NCBI RefSeq assembly: GCF_011089875.1
Contig: NZ_JAANAS010000035.1
Coordinates: 1 to 61,857, forward strand
Direction: 5' to 3'
DNA from: Psychroflexus maritimus
GTDB lineage: Bacteria; Bacteroidota; Bacteroidia; Flavobacteriales; Flavobacteriaceae
DNA length: 61,857 nt
Position numbers and translations under genes: made by a program. This document shows, piece by piece, positions 34,905 to 43,335 of the stretch (position 1 is the stretch's first letter; the number at the start of each line of letters is the position of its first letter). A model generated the notes under the pieces. It had not been told where the DNA came from. It made no database searches and saw only the letters and a list, made by a program, of their open reading frames with translations.

Positions 34905-36740
34905 TTATTGAGAAATCTTGTCGAAAGTGATTTTAGAATCGTGGTAAATTTTGTGGGTTTGAGTTTGGTAATCGGAGGCTTTTGCTTTAAAAATATTATC
35001 TACGAAATTCTGTGGATTTCTGTCAATGTAAGGAAACATGGTACTTTGGACTTGAATTTGCAATTTGTGTCCTTTCTTGAAGGTGTGATTAATGTCTTGA
35101 AGTATGATATCTACTTCGGTTTTCGTGTTGGGTTCAAAGGCTTTGGGTTGGTCAAATCCGTCTCTGTAACGACCTCTAAACACTTCACTTCTCACCATCA
35201 TGTGGTAATTGCTCATTTGTAGATGGTCTTGCATTTCTCCTGTATTTTCTGCCTCATGCGGATGCACGTCCACTACCTTTACAATCCAATCGGCGTCGGT
35301 GCCGGTAGTTGCCACTTTGAGTTGGGCTAGAATTTCACCGCTTAATTTGAGGTCTTCTTCCAAAACTTCTGTTTCATAAATCATTACATCGGGTCGCCTA
35401 GCGGCAAAACGCTGATCATCGGTCATGAACTTTCTTGGTGTAAAAGTTACTTTAATATCTTCGGTAAAAGGTACTGGCTTGTTGATATCGCTTACAAATT
35501 CATCAAAACCTTGGGTTGCGGTTGAGGAAAGTGTCTGATTTGCATTAAGGTAAAAACTTTCTTTTTCAATAGCTTTTGGAGGCCATTGCTCGTAACTATT
35601 CCATTCTTTTTTTCCTGTATCAAAAACATAAGCTTCGGGTAAGTTATTTTTGCCTTCTCCTTTTAAGAAATAATTAAAAAATGGAGTTTCAATATCTTTT
35701 TGGTAGTTTTTAGAAATATCATCTCCAAAATAAATATTCCCAACTGCTTGTCGCTTGCTTTGTCTAGCCCAATCGCCATGACTCCAAGGGCCAAAAACTA
35801 GGGTATTGTGATTATTACTGTTTTTTTCTAAGCTTTTGTAGATATTGAAGGGGCCGTAAAGGTCTTCAGCATCAAAAAGTCCACCTACGGTCATTACCGC
35901 TGGCTCAACGTTTTTCATGTGTTGTACTAATCCACGCGATTGCCAAAATTCGTCATAATCGGGATGATCTTTTAATTGTTGCCAAAACACATTATCTTCT
36001 CCATAATAGTGGTCTAAATTAGACAAAGGTCCCACGTCTAAAAAAAATTGGTAAGCATCTTTTGTACCGATATCTGGAATGGAATACCAAGGCTGATTGG
36101 TAGGCGCTGATTTTTCATAACCAAAAAGCGATGTTGCAATCCAATAACTGAGCAAGTATGCGCCATTGTGGTGAAAATCATCAAAGTAGAAATCGCCTAT
36201 AGGTGCTTGAGGAGAAGCGGCTTTAAGTGCAGGATGTCCAGAAAGGACAGAAAAAGCGGCATAATGGCCTGGATAAGAAATTCCCCAAGTACCAACATTT
36301 CCATTATTATTTTGCACATTGTTTACTAGCCATTCTATAGTGTCGTAAGTATCTGAAGCCTCATCGGTTTCCTTTCCTTTTTTGTTGGGATTGAAAGCGC
36401 GCATATTATCATAAGTTCCCTCGCTCATCCAACGTCCGCGCACATCTTGGTAAACAATGATGTTTCCTTCTTCGGCTAAGTAAGGATTGGGACCAATGCT
36501 TTTGCGAAATTGATCTTCTCCGTAGGGGCGGCAACTGTAGGGAGTTCTTTGGAATAGAATGGGATACGATTTAGAGGTGTCTTTAGGACTGTAAATGGTG
36601 GTGTGTAATTTTACACCATCACGCATTTCAATCTGAACTTCTTTCTTGTTGTATTTTTCTTCAACATTTACTTGAGCAACAGCTAGTTGAACAAAAAAAA
36701 CTATTAATGAGGTAAGTAGTAGTCTAAATCTTTGGTTCAT
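34905..36740 (-). CDS. Secreted CocE/NonD family (S15-like) hydrolase
   Basis: 611 residues. Signal peptide (~1-22, 'LLLTSLIVFFVQLAVAQ'). Alpha/beta hydrolase core with the nucleophile elbow 'GTWGISYPGHYAAF' (Ser155), an Asp-bearing 'GGLFDAEDLYGPF' and the His-bearing 'FGPWSHGDWAR'. The C-terminal ~200 residues form the jelly-roll domain of the X-Pro dipeptidyl-peptidase/CocE family ('DWIVKVVDVHPHEAENTGE', 'INHTFKKGHKLQIQVQSTMF'). Members hydrolyse acyl bonds in proline peptides, esters or beta-lactams (glutaryl acylases); the substrate here is unknown. It is probably periplasmic or secreted. Isolated gene with repeats on both sides. Confidence 0.88.
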   Translation of the reverse strand: MNQRFRLLLTSLIVFFVQLAVAQVNVEEKYNKKEVQIEMRDGVKLHTTIYSPKDTSKSYPILFQRTPYSCRPYGEDQFRKSIGPNPYLAEEGNIIVYQDVRGRWMSEGTYDNMRAFNPNKKGKETDEASDTYDTIEWLVNNVQNNNGNVGTWGISYPGHYAAFSVLSGHPALKAASPQAPIGDFYFDDFHHNGAYLLSYWIATSLFGYEKSAPTNQPWYSIPDIGTKDAYQFFLDVGPLSNLDHYYGEDNVFWQQLKDHPDYDEFWQSRGLVQHMKNVEPAVMTVGGLFDAEDLYGPFNIYKSLEKNSNNHNTLVFGPWSHGDWARQSKRQAVGNIYFGDDISKNYQKDIETPFFNYFLKGEGKNNLPEAYVFDTGKKEWNSYEQWPPKAIEKESFYLNANQTLSSTATQGFDEFVSDINKPVPFTEDIKVTFTPRKFMTDDQRFAARRPDVMIYETEVLEEDLKLSGEILAQLKVATTGTDADWIVKVVDVHPHEAENTGEMQDHLQMSNYHMMVRSEVFRGRYRDGFDQPKAFEPNTKTEVDIILQDINHTFKKGHKLQIQVQSTMFPYIDRNPQNFVDNIFKAKASDYQTQTHKIYHDSKITFDKISQ

Positions 36741-36811
36741 AATAAAAATTTTGCTCTAAATTAGTTTGTTTTTTGTAACAATTAAATTTGAATGATAGTT
36801 TTTTACGCTAT

Positions 36812-36857
36812 TTAACCTCAGGTTAAGAAATTTGATTTATTTCGAACCTGAGTTCGA
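36812..36857. repeat. Two palindromes upstream of the CocE-type gene
   Basis: ttaacct-c-aggttaa (36812-36826) and tcgaac-ctga-gttcga (36842-36857) lie 72-117 bp upstream of the hydrolase start. The second overlaps a 16-mer found also at 34433-34448. They could be operators or intergenic repeat ends. Confidence 0.4.
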
Positions 36858-36969
36858 TTAATAGTATTAATAGGTTTAAATGAGAAATTCAAAATAAACA
36901 AAAAGAGAGTTAGGTTTTGATAGTCTTAGCGATAAGGTGTTAATCATTCTTATCGATGTTAGGATTTAG

Positions 36970-37707
36970 TCATTTTTTTTTGTTAAGCATTTGTTTTGCT
37001 TTTTCTAAGTCTTCAGGCGTATCAATACCCACATTAGGAGTTGTGGTGGTAATCATTTTTATTTTTTTACCATGCTCTAAATACCTGATACATTCTATTT
37101 TTTCAGTGGCTTCAAGCGGGGTTTGATTTTGGTGGTAAAATTCCATCAAAGCTTTTTTTCTGAAAGCGTAAATACCGATGTGTTTATAGTAATCTACCTT
37201 CAAACCTTTTTCTCTAGGAAAAGGAATTGGCGATCTTGAAAAATACAAAGCAGTATTATTTAAATCGGTAATTACTTTAACATTGTTTGGATTTTCGATT
37301 TCTTCTTTAGTGGTGAGTGGGGTTTTTACTGAAGCTAAATCGATTTCTTTTTGGAAATCGGCCTCAAAAACTTGAATAAGTTCTTGTAACACTTCTTTAT
37401 TGGTAAAAGGCTCGTCGCCTTGAACATTAATTACAATATCGGCATCAATGGATTCTATAGCTTCTGCAATTCGGTCACTTCCACATTCATGCTCTTTTTT
37501 ACTGATGATAGCTTTACCGCCGTGGGCTGTGATCTCCTTATAAATTACTTTTGAATCAGTTACTACAAATACTTGGTCAAAAAGTTTTGTTTTTAATGTA
37601 GCTTCATAAGTTCTTCTTATAACGGATTTACCTTCTAAATCTTTCATTAGCTTCCCTGGAAACCTTGAAGCTTCGTAACGGGCAGGAATCATTGCTATTA
37701 TTTTCAT
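36970..37707 (-). CDS. kdsB: 3-deoxy-manno-octulosonate cytidylyltransferase
   Basis: 245 residues. Activates Kdo to CMP-Kdo for lipopolysaccharide inner-core synthesis. Motifs: '[20 protein letters not shown]' with the CTP-binding R/S/G-K residues, '[14 protein letters not shown]', '[18 protein letters not shown]' (metal-binding Asp) and '[15 protein letters not shown]'. It ends in a TGA stop, showing that TGA is a normal stop codon in this genome. Downstream of it are 65 bp of spacer and the gene-free DNA before the hydrolase. Confidence 0.96.
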   Translation of the reverse strand: MKIIAMIPARYEASRFPGKLMKDLEGKSVIRRTYEATLKTKLFDQVFVVTDSKVIYKEITAHGGKAIISKKEHECGSDRIAEAIESIDADIVINVQGDEPFTNKEVLQELIQVFEADFQKEIDLASVKTPLTTKEEIENPNNVKVITDLNNTALYFSRSPIPFPREKGLKVDYYKHIGIYAFRKKALMEFYHQNQTPLEATEKIECIRYLEHGKKIKMITTTTPNVGIDTPEDLEKAKQMLNKKK

Positions 37708-37952
37708 CTGTTTATTTTATTGTTTTTCAATGGTCAGATGCGACACGTATAATCATCCTCTTGTGTGTAGAAAATTTGTACATGCGTGTTTCATCTGTTT
37801 ATATTATTTGCATTTTAGTTGTCAGTTGGCGGATGACGGTTGTAGGTTATCTGTTTTCTTATTTCTAACTTCTAACCTCTTCATTCTAAATTTCTCATAT
37901 CTAATTACTAACCTCTTCATTATAATTTCTTTATTCTTAATTCTTTATTTCA

Positions 37953-38134
37953 CGCAAAGCACACAGAAAAATTTGTTTACTGTTCAAGAATTCTTAATTC
38001 TTAATTCTTTGTACTTAATTCTTTTTTTACGCTTTAATCACCGCAAAGACGCAAAGCACACAGAGAAATTTGTTTACTGTTCAAGAAATCTTAATTCTTA
38101 ATTCTTAATTCTTAATTCTTTATACTTAATTCTT
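37953..38134. repeat. Tandem duplication with TTAATTCTT microrepeats
   Basis: A unit starting 'cgcaaagcacacag', continuing 'aaatttgtttactgttcaag' and ending in TTAATTCTT-type repeats occurs at 37953-38023 and again at 38050-38134. The second copy has more TTAATTCTT units and is preceded by 'accgcaaagacgcaaagc'. The ~425 bp between kdsB and the helicase gene (37708-38132) contain no credible gene, only this and similar low-complexity ctaac/ttcatt repeats. Confidence 0.75.
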
Positions 38135-39563
38135 AATCTTCACCTTCAAAAAAATCGTCTTTAAAACCGATTAAGTATAATTTATTTTGGGCTCGGGTTA
38201 TAGCGGTATAAAGCCATCTTAAGTAGTCTTTATTTACTCCATCACGTAAATAAGGTTGTTCTACAAAAACGGTTGGCCACTGGCCCCCTTGCGATTTATG
38301 ACAGGTAATGGCGTAACTAAATTTTACCTGTAATGCATTAAAGTACTTATTCGCTTTCACTTTCATGAATTTTTTGTATTTTGATCGTTCGTTCTGGTAA
38401 TCTTTCATCACTTCTTCGTAAAGTTGATTGGATTGCTCGTAGGTTAATGAAGGTGCATTAGCGTCTAAAGTATCCAGAATTAATACGGTTTCAAAAGCTT
38501 GCATTTTAGGATAATCAACCATTTGCACTTTTACTTCCGCAAAGCGAAAACCATACAAATCCTTAAAGTTAAAAATCTCTAGAATTTCGATAATATCTCC
38601 ATTAGCAATAAAACCTGCTTCCGAATTTGGTTTTACCCAGAAGTAGTTATTCTTGACCACCATTAGAAAATCGCCTGGGGCAATTTCATCTTCACGGTAT
38701 AAAATTCGCGCTCTAATTTGTTGATTGTATAAGTTAGCTCGTTTGTTAGAGCGAACAATAATAGCTGTATCTTGATGCCCGTTATTGTGATAGGCATCAT
38801 TAATGGCGTCCATAATTTCATAGCCATCTACCAATCTTTGCATATCGGCTTTTCCAGTTAATTTAAATTGAAAATCAACATAAACTTCATCCTGAATAGC
38901 GTCTCTAATTCTAGTGGCGTTTAATAATATATCGCTTTCCAATTCTTGTCTTACCACTTCGTCTAGCTCTACACCAACTACTTCCATTTGAAACTGCATA
39001 GCTAGTAATTTTTCATCTAAAGCCGGGCTTAACTCAGCTTTTACGGGAGGTAATTGGGCAGTATCACCAATAAAAATTAGTTGGCAGTTTTCGCCAGCAT
39101 AAACATATTCAACTAAATCTTCCAGCAGCGAACCTTTACTAAAAAGCTCGTCTCCCGTGGGTAAATCTGGAATCATAGAAGCTTCATCAACAATAAAAAT
39201 AGTGTTTTTAAATTTATTTTGTTGCGCCACAAAACTAACTCCCCCACCACTTGTTTTTTTGGGGTAATAAATTCTTCTGTGAATAGTTTGAGCCGACTGA
39301 TTAGAATAATTTGAAATTACTTTAGCTGCTCGACCTGTAGGAGCGGTAAGAACAAGTTTTTTTTTGACCTTAGCGATGTTTTTCACCAAAGTTCCAATCA
39401 TGGTTGTTTTTCCTGTACCGGCATAGCCTTTTAGTACATAAATATAATCGTTGTGTTCTTGAACAATAAATTTAGCTAAAAGCTGAAGTCCTAAATCCTG
39501 TTTTAAAGTTGGTGGATGACCTAAATCTTGTTTTAAAAGTTGATAAAATTTCTTTTCTTCCAT
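38133..39563 (-). CDS. RecD-like ATP-dependent DNA helicase
   Basis: 476 residues, a stand-alone superfamily 1B helicase. Walker A 'GYAGTGKTTMIG' (46-57), Walker B region 'TIFIVDEASMI', 'LIFIGDTAQLPPV', and the C-terminal UvrD-like domain with 'FSYAITCHKSQGGQWPTVFV' and 'WLYTAITRAQNKLYLIGF'. It probably unwinds with 5'-3' polarity in repair; no RecB or RecC partner is nearby. Length and motif order match the flavobacterial 'AAA family / ATP-dependent RecD-like' group rather than full RecD2 (~740 residues). Own promoter. Confidence 0.9.
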   Translation of the reverse strand: MEEKKFYQLLKQDLGHPPTLKQDLGLQLLAKFIVQEHNDYIYVLKGYAGTGKTTMIGTLVKNIAKVKKKLVLTAPTGRAAKVISNYSNQSAQTIHRRIYYPKKTSGGGVSFVAQQNKFKNTIFIVDEASMIPDLPTGDELFSKGSLLEDLVEYVYAGENCQLIFIGDTAQLPPVKAELSPALDEKLLAMQFQMEVVGVELDEVVRQELESDILLNATRIRDAIQDEVYVDFQFKLTGKADMQRLVDGYEIMDAINDAYHNNGHQDTAIIVRSNKRANLYNQQIRARILYREDEIAPGDFLMVVKNNYFWVKPNSEAGFIANGDIIEILEIFNFKDLYGFRFAEVKVQMVDYPKMQAFETVLILDTLDANAPSLTYEQSNQLYEEVMKDYQNERSKYKKFMKVKANKYFNALQVKFSYAITCHKSQGGQWPTVFVEQPYLRDGVNKDYLRWLYTAITRAQNKLYLIGFKDDFFEGED

Positions 39564-39579
39564 AAAATTGATAAAAACT

Positions 39580-39587
39580 CAAAGTTA
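39580..39587 (-). promoter_or_regulatory. Promoter -7 element of the RecD-like gene
   Basis: TAACTTTG on the minus strand, a perfect TAnnTTTG match, 16 bp before the start codon. Confidence 0.55.
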
Positions 39588-39752
39588 ATCTTTTAAAATG
39601 AATAAAGATAAAATAGTAACTCCTATTATACTAATTCAAAAAAAAAGACTTAAGAATATAGGTAATGATCAAGTTAAATAATGGTTTTTAAAAAAAAATT
39701 AAATTTAAAGTGGAATTTACAAAGCGAAACTTTCTTAAATCAAAAAAAATTG

Positions 39753-39760
39753 TAGTTTTG
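39753..39760 (+). promoter_or_regulatory. Promoter -7 element of the 39790-rsmD operon
   Basis: TAGTTTTG, a perfect TAnnTTTG match, 29 bp before the ATG at 39790. Confidence 0.6.
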
Positions 39761-39789
39761 TCTTATTAAGAAACAAACAAACAAAACTG

Positions 39790-40524
39790 ATGTTAGAAAT
39801 TGCTATTTACATTGTAGTAGGTATTTTAATTGTATTTGGATTAGTTAAAGTAATTGACAACTACTTACCCAAGAAACTTAGACCTATATTATCTTTTGTT
39901 TTAATCGTAGGAATTGGCGTATTAGCTTATATGAATTACAAAGCCATTTACGGCCCTGTAAAATTTAACAAGGTAAAAGAAAAACGTTATGCAGAAGTTA
40001 TTGACAAATTGAGAGATGTGCGAAAAGTTCAAATGGCTCATCAAGAAATTAACCGTAGCTATGCCAAAAATTTTGATCAACTTTTACGCTTTTTAGATAC
40101 GGCTGATTTTGTAATTACACAACGAAGAGATACTACCTATCTTGACAAAGAGTACGCTAAAAATTATGGGGTTGATAAATATATAGACGATTATGTTGTT
40201 GATACTTTAGGCTTTAAAAAAGTTAAGGATTCCTTATTCGGAAAATCAGATAGATATAAAACTATGATGGAGGTTCCGTTTACCGATGGAAAACAAATGA
40301 AAATGAATGCAGGCTTAATAGACATTAAAGGGGTTAATACACCTGTTTTTAAAGTTGAAGTTCCTAAAGAATGGATTTTAGCAGACCAAGACAAGGATTT
40401 ATTAAACCAAGAGATGCAAACAAAATCTGTTGATGGAATTAACGGAGAGTCTATTATTGTTGGTTCTATGGACGAAATAAGCACCAGTGGTAATTGGCCA
40501 ACAACCTATGGAAAACAAAATTAA
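39790..40524 (+). CDS. Conserved membrane-anchored protein, unknown function
   Basis: 244 residues. Two hydrophobic segments at the N-terminus (~3-22 and ~34-50) anchor a mainly charged domain with 'RDVRKVQMAHQEINRSYAKN' (which recalls the start of pseudopilin-like or flavobacterial 'DUF' proteins) and 'FTDGKQMKMNAGLIDIKGVN'. No catalytic motif is visible. It is first in an operon with the DUF3822 gene and rsmD and overlaps the former. I do not recognise a function. Confidence 0.7.
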   Translation: MLEIAIYIVVGILIVFGLVKVIDNYLPKKLRPILSFVLIVGIGVLAYMNYKAIYGPVKFNKVKEKRYAEVIDKLRDVRKVQMAHQEINRSYAKNFDQLLRFLDTADFVITQRRDTTYLDKEYAKNYGVDKYIDDYVVDTLGFKKVKDSLFGKSDRYKTMMEVPFTDGKQMKMNAGLIDIKGVNTPVFKVEVPKEWILADQDKDLLNQEMQTKSVDGINGESIIVGSMDEISTSGNWPTTYGKQN

Positions 40525-41338
40525 TCATAATCACATAAAAAACAATTTATCCATTCTGATTCGTCAGGATGGATTTTCTTTTTTAAATTATAAAGAGTCT
40601 TTAAATGGAGAAGAATTATTGCATTTTAATTTAGGTGAAAATCAATCAAAAACCCCTGAAAATCTTCTTTCGCTTATCAGTCAAGAAATTGACAAAGATT
40701 TCATTGAAGCTAATGCCATAGAAAACCTTCATATATGTTACCATAATTCGTTGTTTAGCTTATGCCCTACAACCTACTTTGATGAGAAATCAGCTTCAGA
40801 CATCATAAAATATAACACCAAAATTTTACCTGGAGACTATTTAGCTTCAGATGAAATTAAAGAAGCGAACCTAACAATTACTTACATACCATTTAATAAT
40901 ATTAATAACTACTTTATTGACCTTGTAGGAACTTTTGATTACCAGCACCTACTAGAACCGCTTATCAAAATCAATATAGAATTGGATCAAGAAAGAGAGC
41001 GGATGCTTGTTTATGTTGAAGCTAATTGTATAAGTCTTAGTGTGTTTCAAGGAAAAAAACTAATTATGGCAAACAGCTTTAATTATCAAACCCAAGAAGA
41101 TTTAGCCTACTATATTCTTTTTTGTATAGAGCAAACTAAATTAGATAGAGAGGAAATGATTCTATTAATTTTTGGCAAATTAGAAAAATCTAATAAGGCC
41201 TATAGCTACTTGTATAATTACATCAAACACGTAGATTTTTTATTTAGTGAAATAGAATATACCTTCACTGAAATCCAGCTTAAATCATTTCAACTTTTAT
41301 TCGATAAAAATTATGCGCATAGTCTCAGGAAAATATAA
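40508..41338 (+). CDS. DUF3822 family protein
   Basis: 276 residues from ATG 40508, which overlaps the previous gene by 17 bp. A GTG at 40487 is possible but would overlap more. The fold recalls actin-like/type IV pilus PilM-style proteins: two similar halves with 'LIRQDGFSFLNYKESL' and 'RMLVYVEANCISLSVFQGKK'. Family members are found in Bacteroidota almost always directly before rsmD, as here (26-bp overlap). Function unknown. Confidence 0.78.
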   Translation: MENKINHNHIKNNLSILIRQDGFSFLNYKESLNGEELLHFNLGENQSKTPENLLSLISQEIDKDFIEANAIENLHICYHNSLFSLCPTTYFDEKSASDIIKYNTKILPGDYLASDEIKEANLTITYIPFNNINNYFIDLVGTFDYQHLLEPLIKINIELDQERERMLVYVEANCISLSVFQGKKLIMANSFNYQTQEDLAYYILFCIEQTKLDREEMILLIFGKLEKSNKAYSYLYNYIKHVDFLFSEIEYTFTEIQLKSFQLLFDKNYAHSLRKI

Positions 41339-41852
41339 AGGCCGAAGAATAACTGCTCCAAAAAACATTCCCGCAAGACCTACTACCGATTTTGCTAAGG
41401 AAGCCTTGTTCAATATCCTCAACAATCAAATCTTCTTTTCAACCATAGAAGTAATTGATTTATTTGCTGGAATTGGAAGTATTTCTTTAGAATTTGCTTC
41501 GCGAGGTACAAAAACAATAGTAGCCGTTGATAGCCACTCTGGGTCTTGCCAGTTTATTAAGGAAACAGCCGAGGAACTTGAAGCCCCAATTCAAGTAATT
41601 CAGTCGGATGTATTTGATTTTTTAAACAAAACTCCAATCATATCAGATTTAATTTTTGCCGACCCGCCCTATAATTTTGAGGTGGAAGAAGTAGAACAAA
41701 TTACAAAACTAGTTAAAGAAAGAAAACTGCTAAAAGAAGAAGGCATGTTAATTATAGAACATTCAAAACACACCAATCTGGACTCATTACATGGATTTAA
41801 AGAAAAACGAAAGTACGGGAGTTCTAGCTTTTCTTTTTTTGAATTTAACTAA
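41313..41852 (+). CDS. rsmD: 16S rRNA (guanine(966)-N2)-methyltransferase
   Basis: 179 residues. Methylates G966 of 16S rRNA in the assembled 30S subunit. It opens 'MRIVSGKYKGRRITAPKN', with 'RPTTDFAKEALFNIL', the SAM-binding 'VIDLFAGIGSISLEFASRG' and the catalytic 'FADPPYNF' (NPPY-type motif near 116-123). It overlaps the DUF3822 gene. It is the last recognisable core gene before the accessory block that begins right behind it. Confidence 0.95.
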   Translation: MRIVSGKYKGRRITAPKNIPARPTTDFAKEALFNILNNQIFFSTIEVIDLFAGIGSISLEFASRGTKTIVAVDSHSGSCQFIKETAEELEAPIQVIQSDVFDFLNKTPIISDLIFADPPYNFEVEEVEQITKLVKERKLLKEEGMLIIEHSKHTNLDSLHGFKEKRKYGSSSFSFFEFN

Positions 41853-41995
41853 AACGTCTCGCGGCTTGCTATAGTGGCGGGCAAAATAGCAATTCACTTT
41901 CGTTTCAATTCTCAAAGTTAATAAATTAGCCTAAACCTCTCGTTTCAACTCCAAAGCCCCGCCATTGTTGCAAACCGCTGTTGTGGTGCGTTTTT

Positions 41996-42126
41996 TTACG
42001 CTGACATTGGTTTCACGTTGATTTGACCACCAATAGCCCTCAATACTTTCATTATTGTACCAAACTGTGGCTTTGCTCCATCAGATAATGCTTTATAAAG
42101 GCTTGGTCTGCTTGGTCCGACATTTG
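41996..42126 (-). pseudogene. 3' fragment of an addiction-module antidote (COG3636-type HTH)
   Basis: Minus-strand translation gives NVGPSRPSLYKALSDGAKPQ and then FGTIMKVLRAIGGQINVKPM..., ending at a stop codon (41996-41998). That is the C-terminal helix-turn-helix of the antidote family partnered with HigB/RelE-like toxins. The N-terminal half and the toxin are missing: at ~42127 the sequence changes abruptly to unrelated plus-strand coding-like DNA. Left of it (41853-41990) is non-coding DNA with a 'gtggcgggc'/'gccccgccatt'-type element. This marks the left edge of the accessory block. Confidence 0.7.
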
Positions 42127-42278
42127 AAGAAAACGCAGATTACAGGGAAGCTGAATCTGCTGCTCTTTAAGCTGAAAGTATCGCCAAAGACAGAACCAAT
42201 CTCAAAGAATGCTTAGCTGAAAATAAAGATAAACTTTCTCAAGTTGAAAGTAAAACATCAAGAGCAAATAAGTGCTAA
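42127..42278 (+). pseudogene. 3' remnant of an unknown gene with an internal stop
   Basis: A plus-strand frame reads EENADYREAESAAL, a TAA, then AESIAKDRTNLKECLAENKD and LSQVESKTSRANKC to a TAA at 42276-42278. The repeated Ala/Glu/Lys pattern looks like a real helical protein. It is followed by its own terminator, so this is the tail of a former gene joined to the antidote fragment. Family not recognised. Confidence 0.45.
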
Positions 42279-42302
42279 TCATTTAGCCATTTTAAACCAA
42301 CC

Positions 42303-42332
42303 AAAATCCTTTGTAGTTTTGCAAAGGATTTT
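42303..42332 (+). terminator. Terminator of the remnant gene
   Basis: Stem aaaatcctttg / caaaggatttt (42303-42313 with 42322-42332), 8-nt loop, followed by an A/T-rich tail. Confidence 0.65.
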
Positions 42333-42367
42333 AAATTTAAATTAAACTGTTTCTTCAGAAAATAAAA

Positions 42368-42400
42368 TAAAAAAGCCGTGAGTGGATCACGGCTTTTTTA
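42368..42400. terminator. Strong terminator before the lipoprotein gene end
   Basis: A 14-bp perfect stem (42368-42381 with 42387-42400, core aagccgtga/tcacggctt) with A/T runs on both sides. Mainly for the minus-strand lipoprotein gene that stops at 42414. Confidence 0.85.
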
Positions 42401-42413
42401 TACTCAGGACTTT

Positions 42414-43256
42414 TTAGTCACAATTTTGGTCAAATATTTGTTCGAGTTCAGTTGCGCTATTGGCTGCAACCTGCGTACCATCTGCAAGATTTACATTTAC
42501 AGGATAAACAAAGTCAATAAACACAAGACCAGAAACATTAGCCGTTAAATAGCTAATTAAACCTTGTTCATCAACAGTGACTTGAGACGTAGCAGCAGCA
42601 TCATTTTCATCTGCTATTATAATGTCAACTGGAAATTCTAAGCTGGCACATGGTAAAGTCTCATCTGGAAAATCAACCGGATCAGGTTCAGGCATAAGCG
42701 AAGAAACATCTATTGAATTATCTTCTTCTTCAAATATAACGTTGGAGCTCTGACAATCTTTAAAATAATCGGCAAATACGGTATAGTTAGACACTTGCGC
42801 AACATCTGCAGTATCTGCATCTATAGGTTTTACTAACACAGCAGCCACAAAAATGAGTTGTACTCCTTGCCCATATTCCTGTTCAGCAATCTGTTCTAAC
42901 AGGATAACCGTATCTTCTATGCTTATTCCGCTTTCCAAAGACCAACCAGTAATTAGAATGCCATCTAAAGAGTTATTATTAGCATCAAACAATTCATATG
43001 CTAAGAGCGCTCCCTGAACACCGCAATAAGAGGGGTCAATATCAGAGCTTTTATACCATGTGATGTCATCATTAAATTCCTCTGCCTCCTCGCTATTGCC
43101 ACCTGTATTTGTAACCAACCTCTGCGAAAGTTCGGTAGAAATCTGTGATTGTGGGTCTTGCTGTTCTAAAACTTCATTATCATCAGAGCAACTAAACGTC
43201 GTTGCTAAAATGAAAATAAATACTACTAAATTTGTAATTCTTCTTAATCCTAACAT
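42414..43256 (-). CDS. Surface lipoprotein downstream of the TonB-dependent receptor
   Basis: 280 residues. Signal peptide with the lipobox 'LATTFSCSDDNE' (Cys23), followed by an acidic stretch; the SDD after the Cys resembles a surface-export signal for Bacteroidota lipoproteins. The body is Asp/Glu-rich. The C-terminal ~80 residues ('LEFPVDIIIADEN' ... 'FVYPVNVNLADGTQ' ... 'ATELEQIFDQNCD') resemble a beta domain found in several flavobacterial lipoproteins. It is the last gene of the sigma-FecR-receptor unit and is the likely partner of the receptor, but it is not SusD-like. Ligand unknown. Confidence 0.75.
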   Translation of the reverse strand: MLGLRRITNLVVFIFILATTFSCSDDNEVLEQQDPQSQISTELSQRLVTNTGGNSEEAEEFNDDITWYKSSDIDPSYCGVQGALLAYELFDANNNSLDGILITGWSLESGISIEDTVILLEQIAEQEYGQGVQLIFVAAVLVKPIDADTADVAQVSNYTVFADYFKDCQSSNVIFEEEDNSIDVSSLMPEPDPVDFPDETLPCASLEFPVDIIIADENDAAATSQVTVDEQGLISYLTANVSGLVFIDFVYPVNVNLADGTQVAANSATELEQIFDQNCD

Positions 43257-43335
43257 AATTTTTAATTTTTAAGGTTATTATTCACCCTTTAAGCGTTTAA
43301 AGATTAAAATACCCTACTTAGAAAACTTAAAAAAA

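Noticed and set aside
37665-38101. Open frames in the kdsB-helicase spacer
   Set aside because: They consist of ttcatt/ctaac/ttaattctt low-complexity repeats and give Leu/Phe/Ser-rich, repetitive peptides.
37953-38134. CRISPR array
   Set aside because: There are only two long unequal copies with internal microrepeats, no regular spacers and no cas genes.
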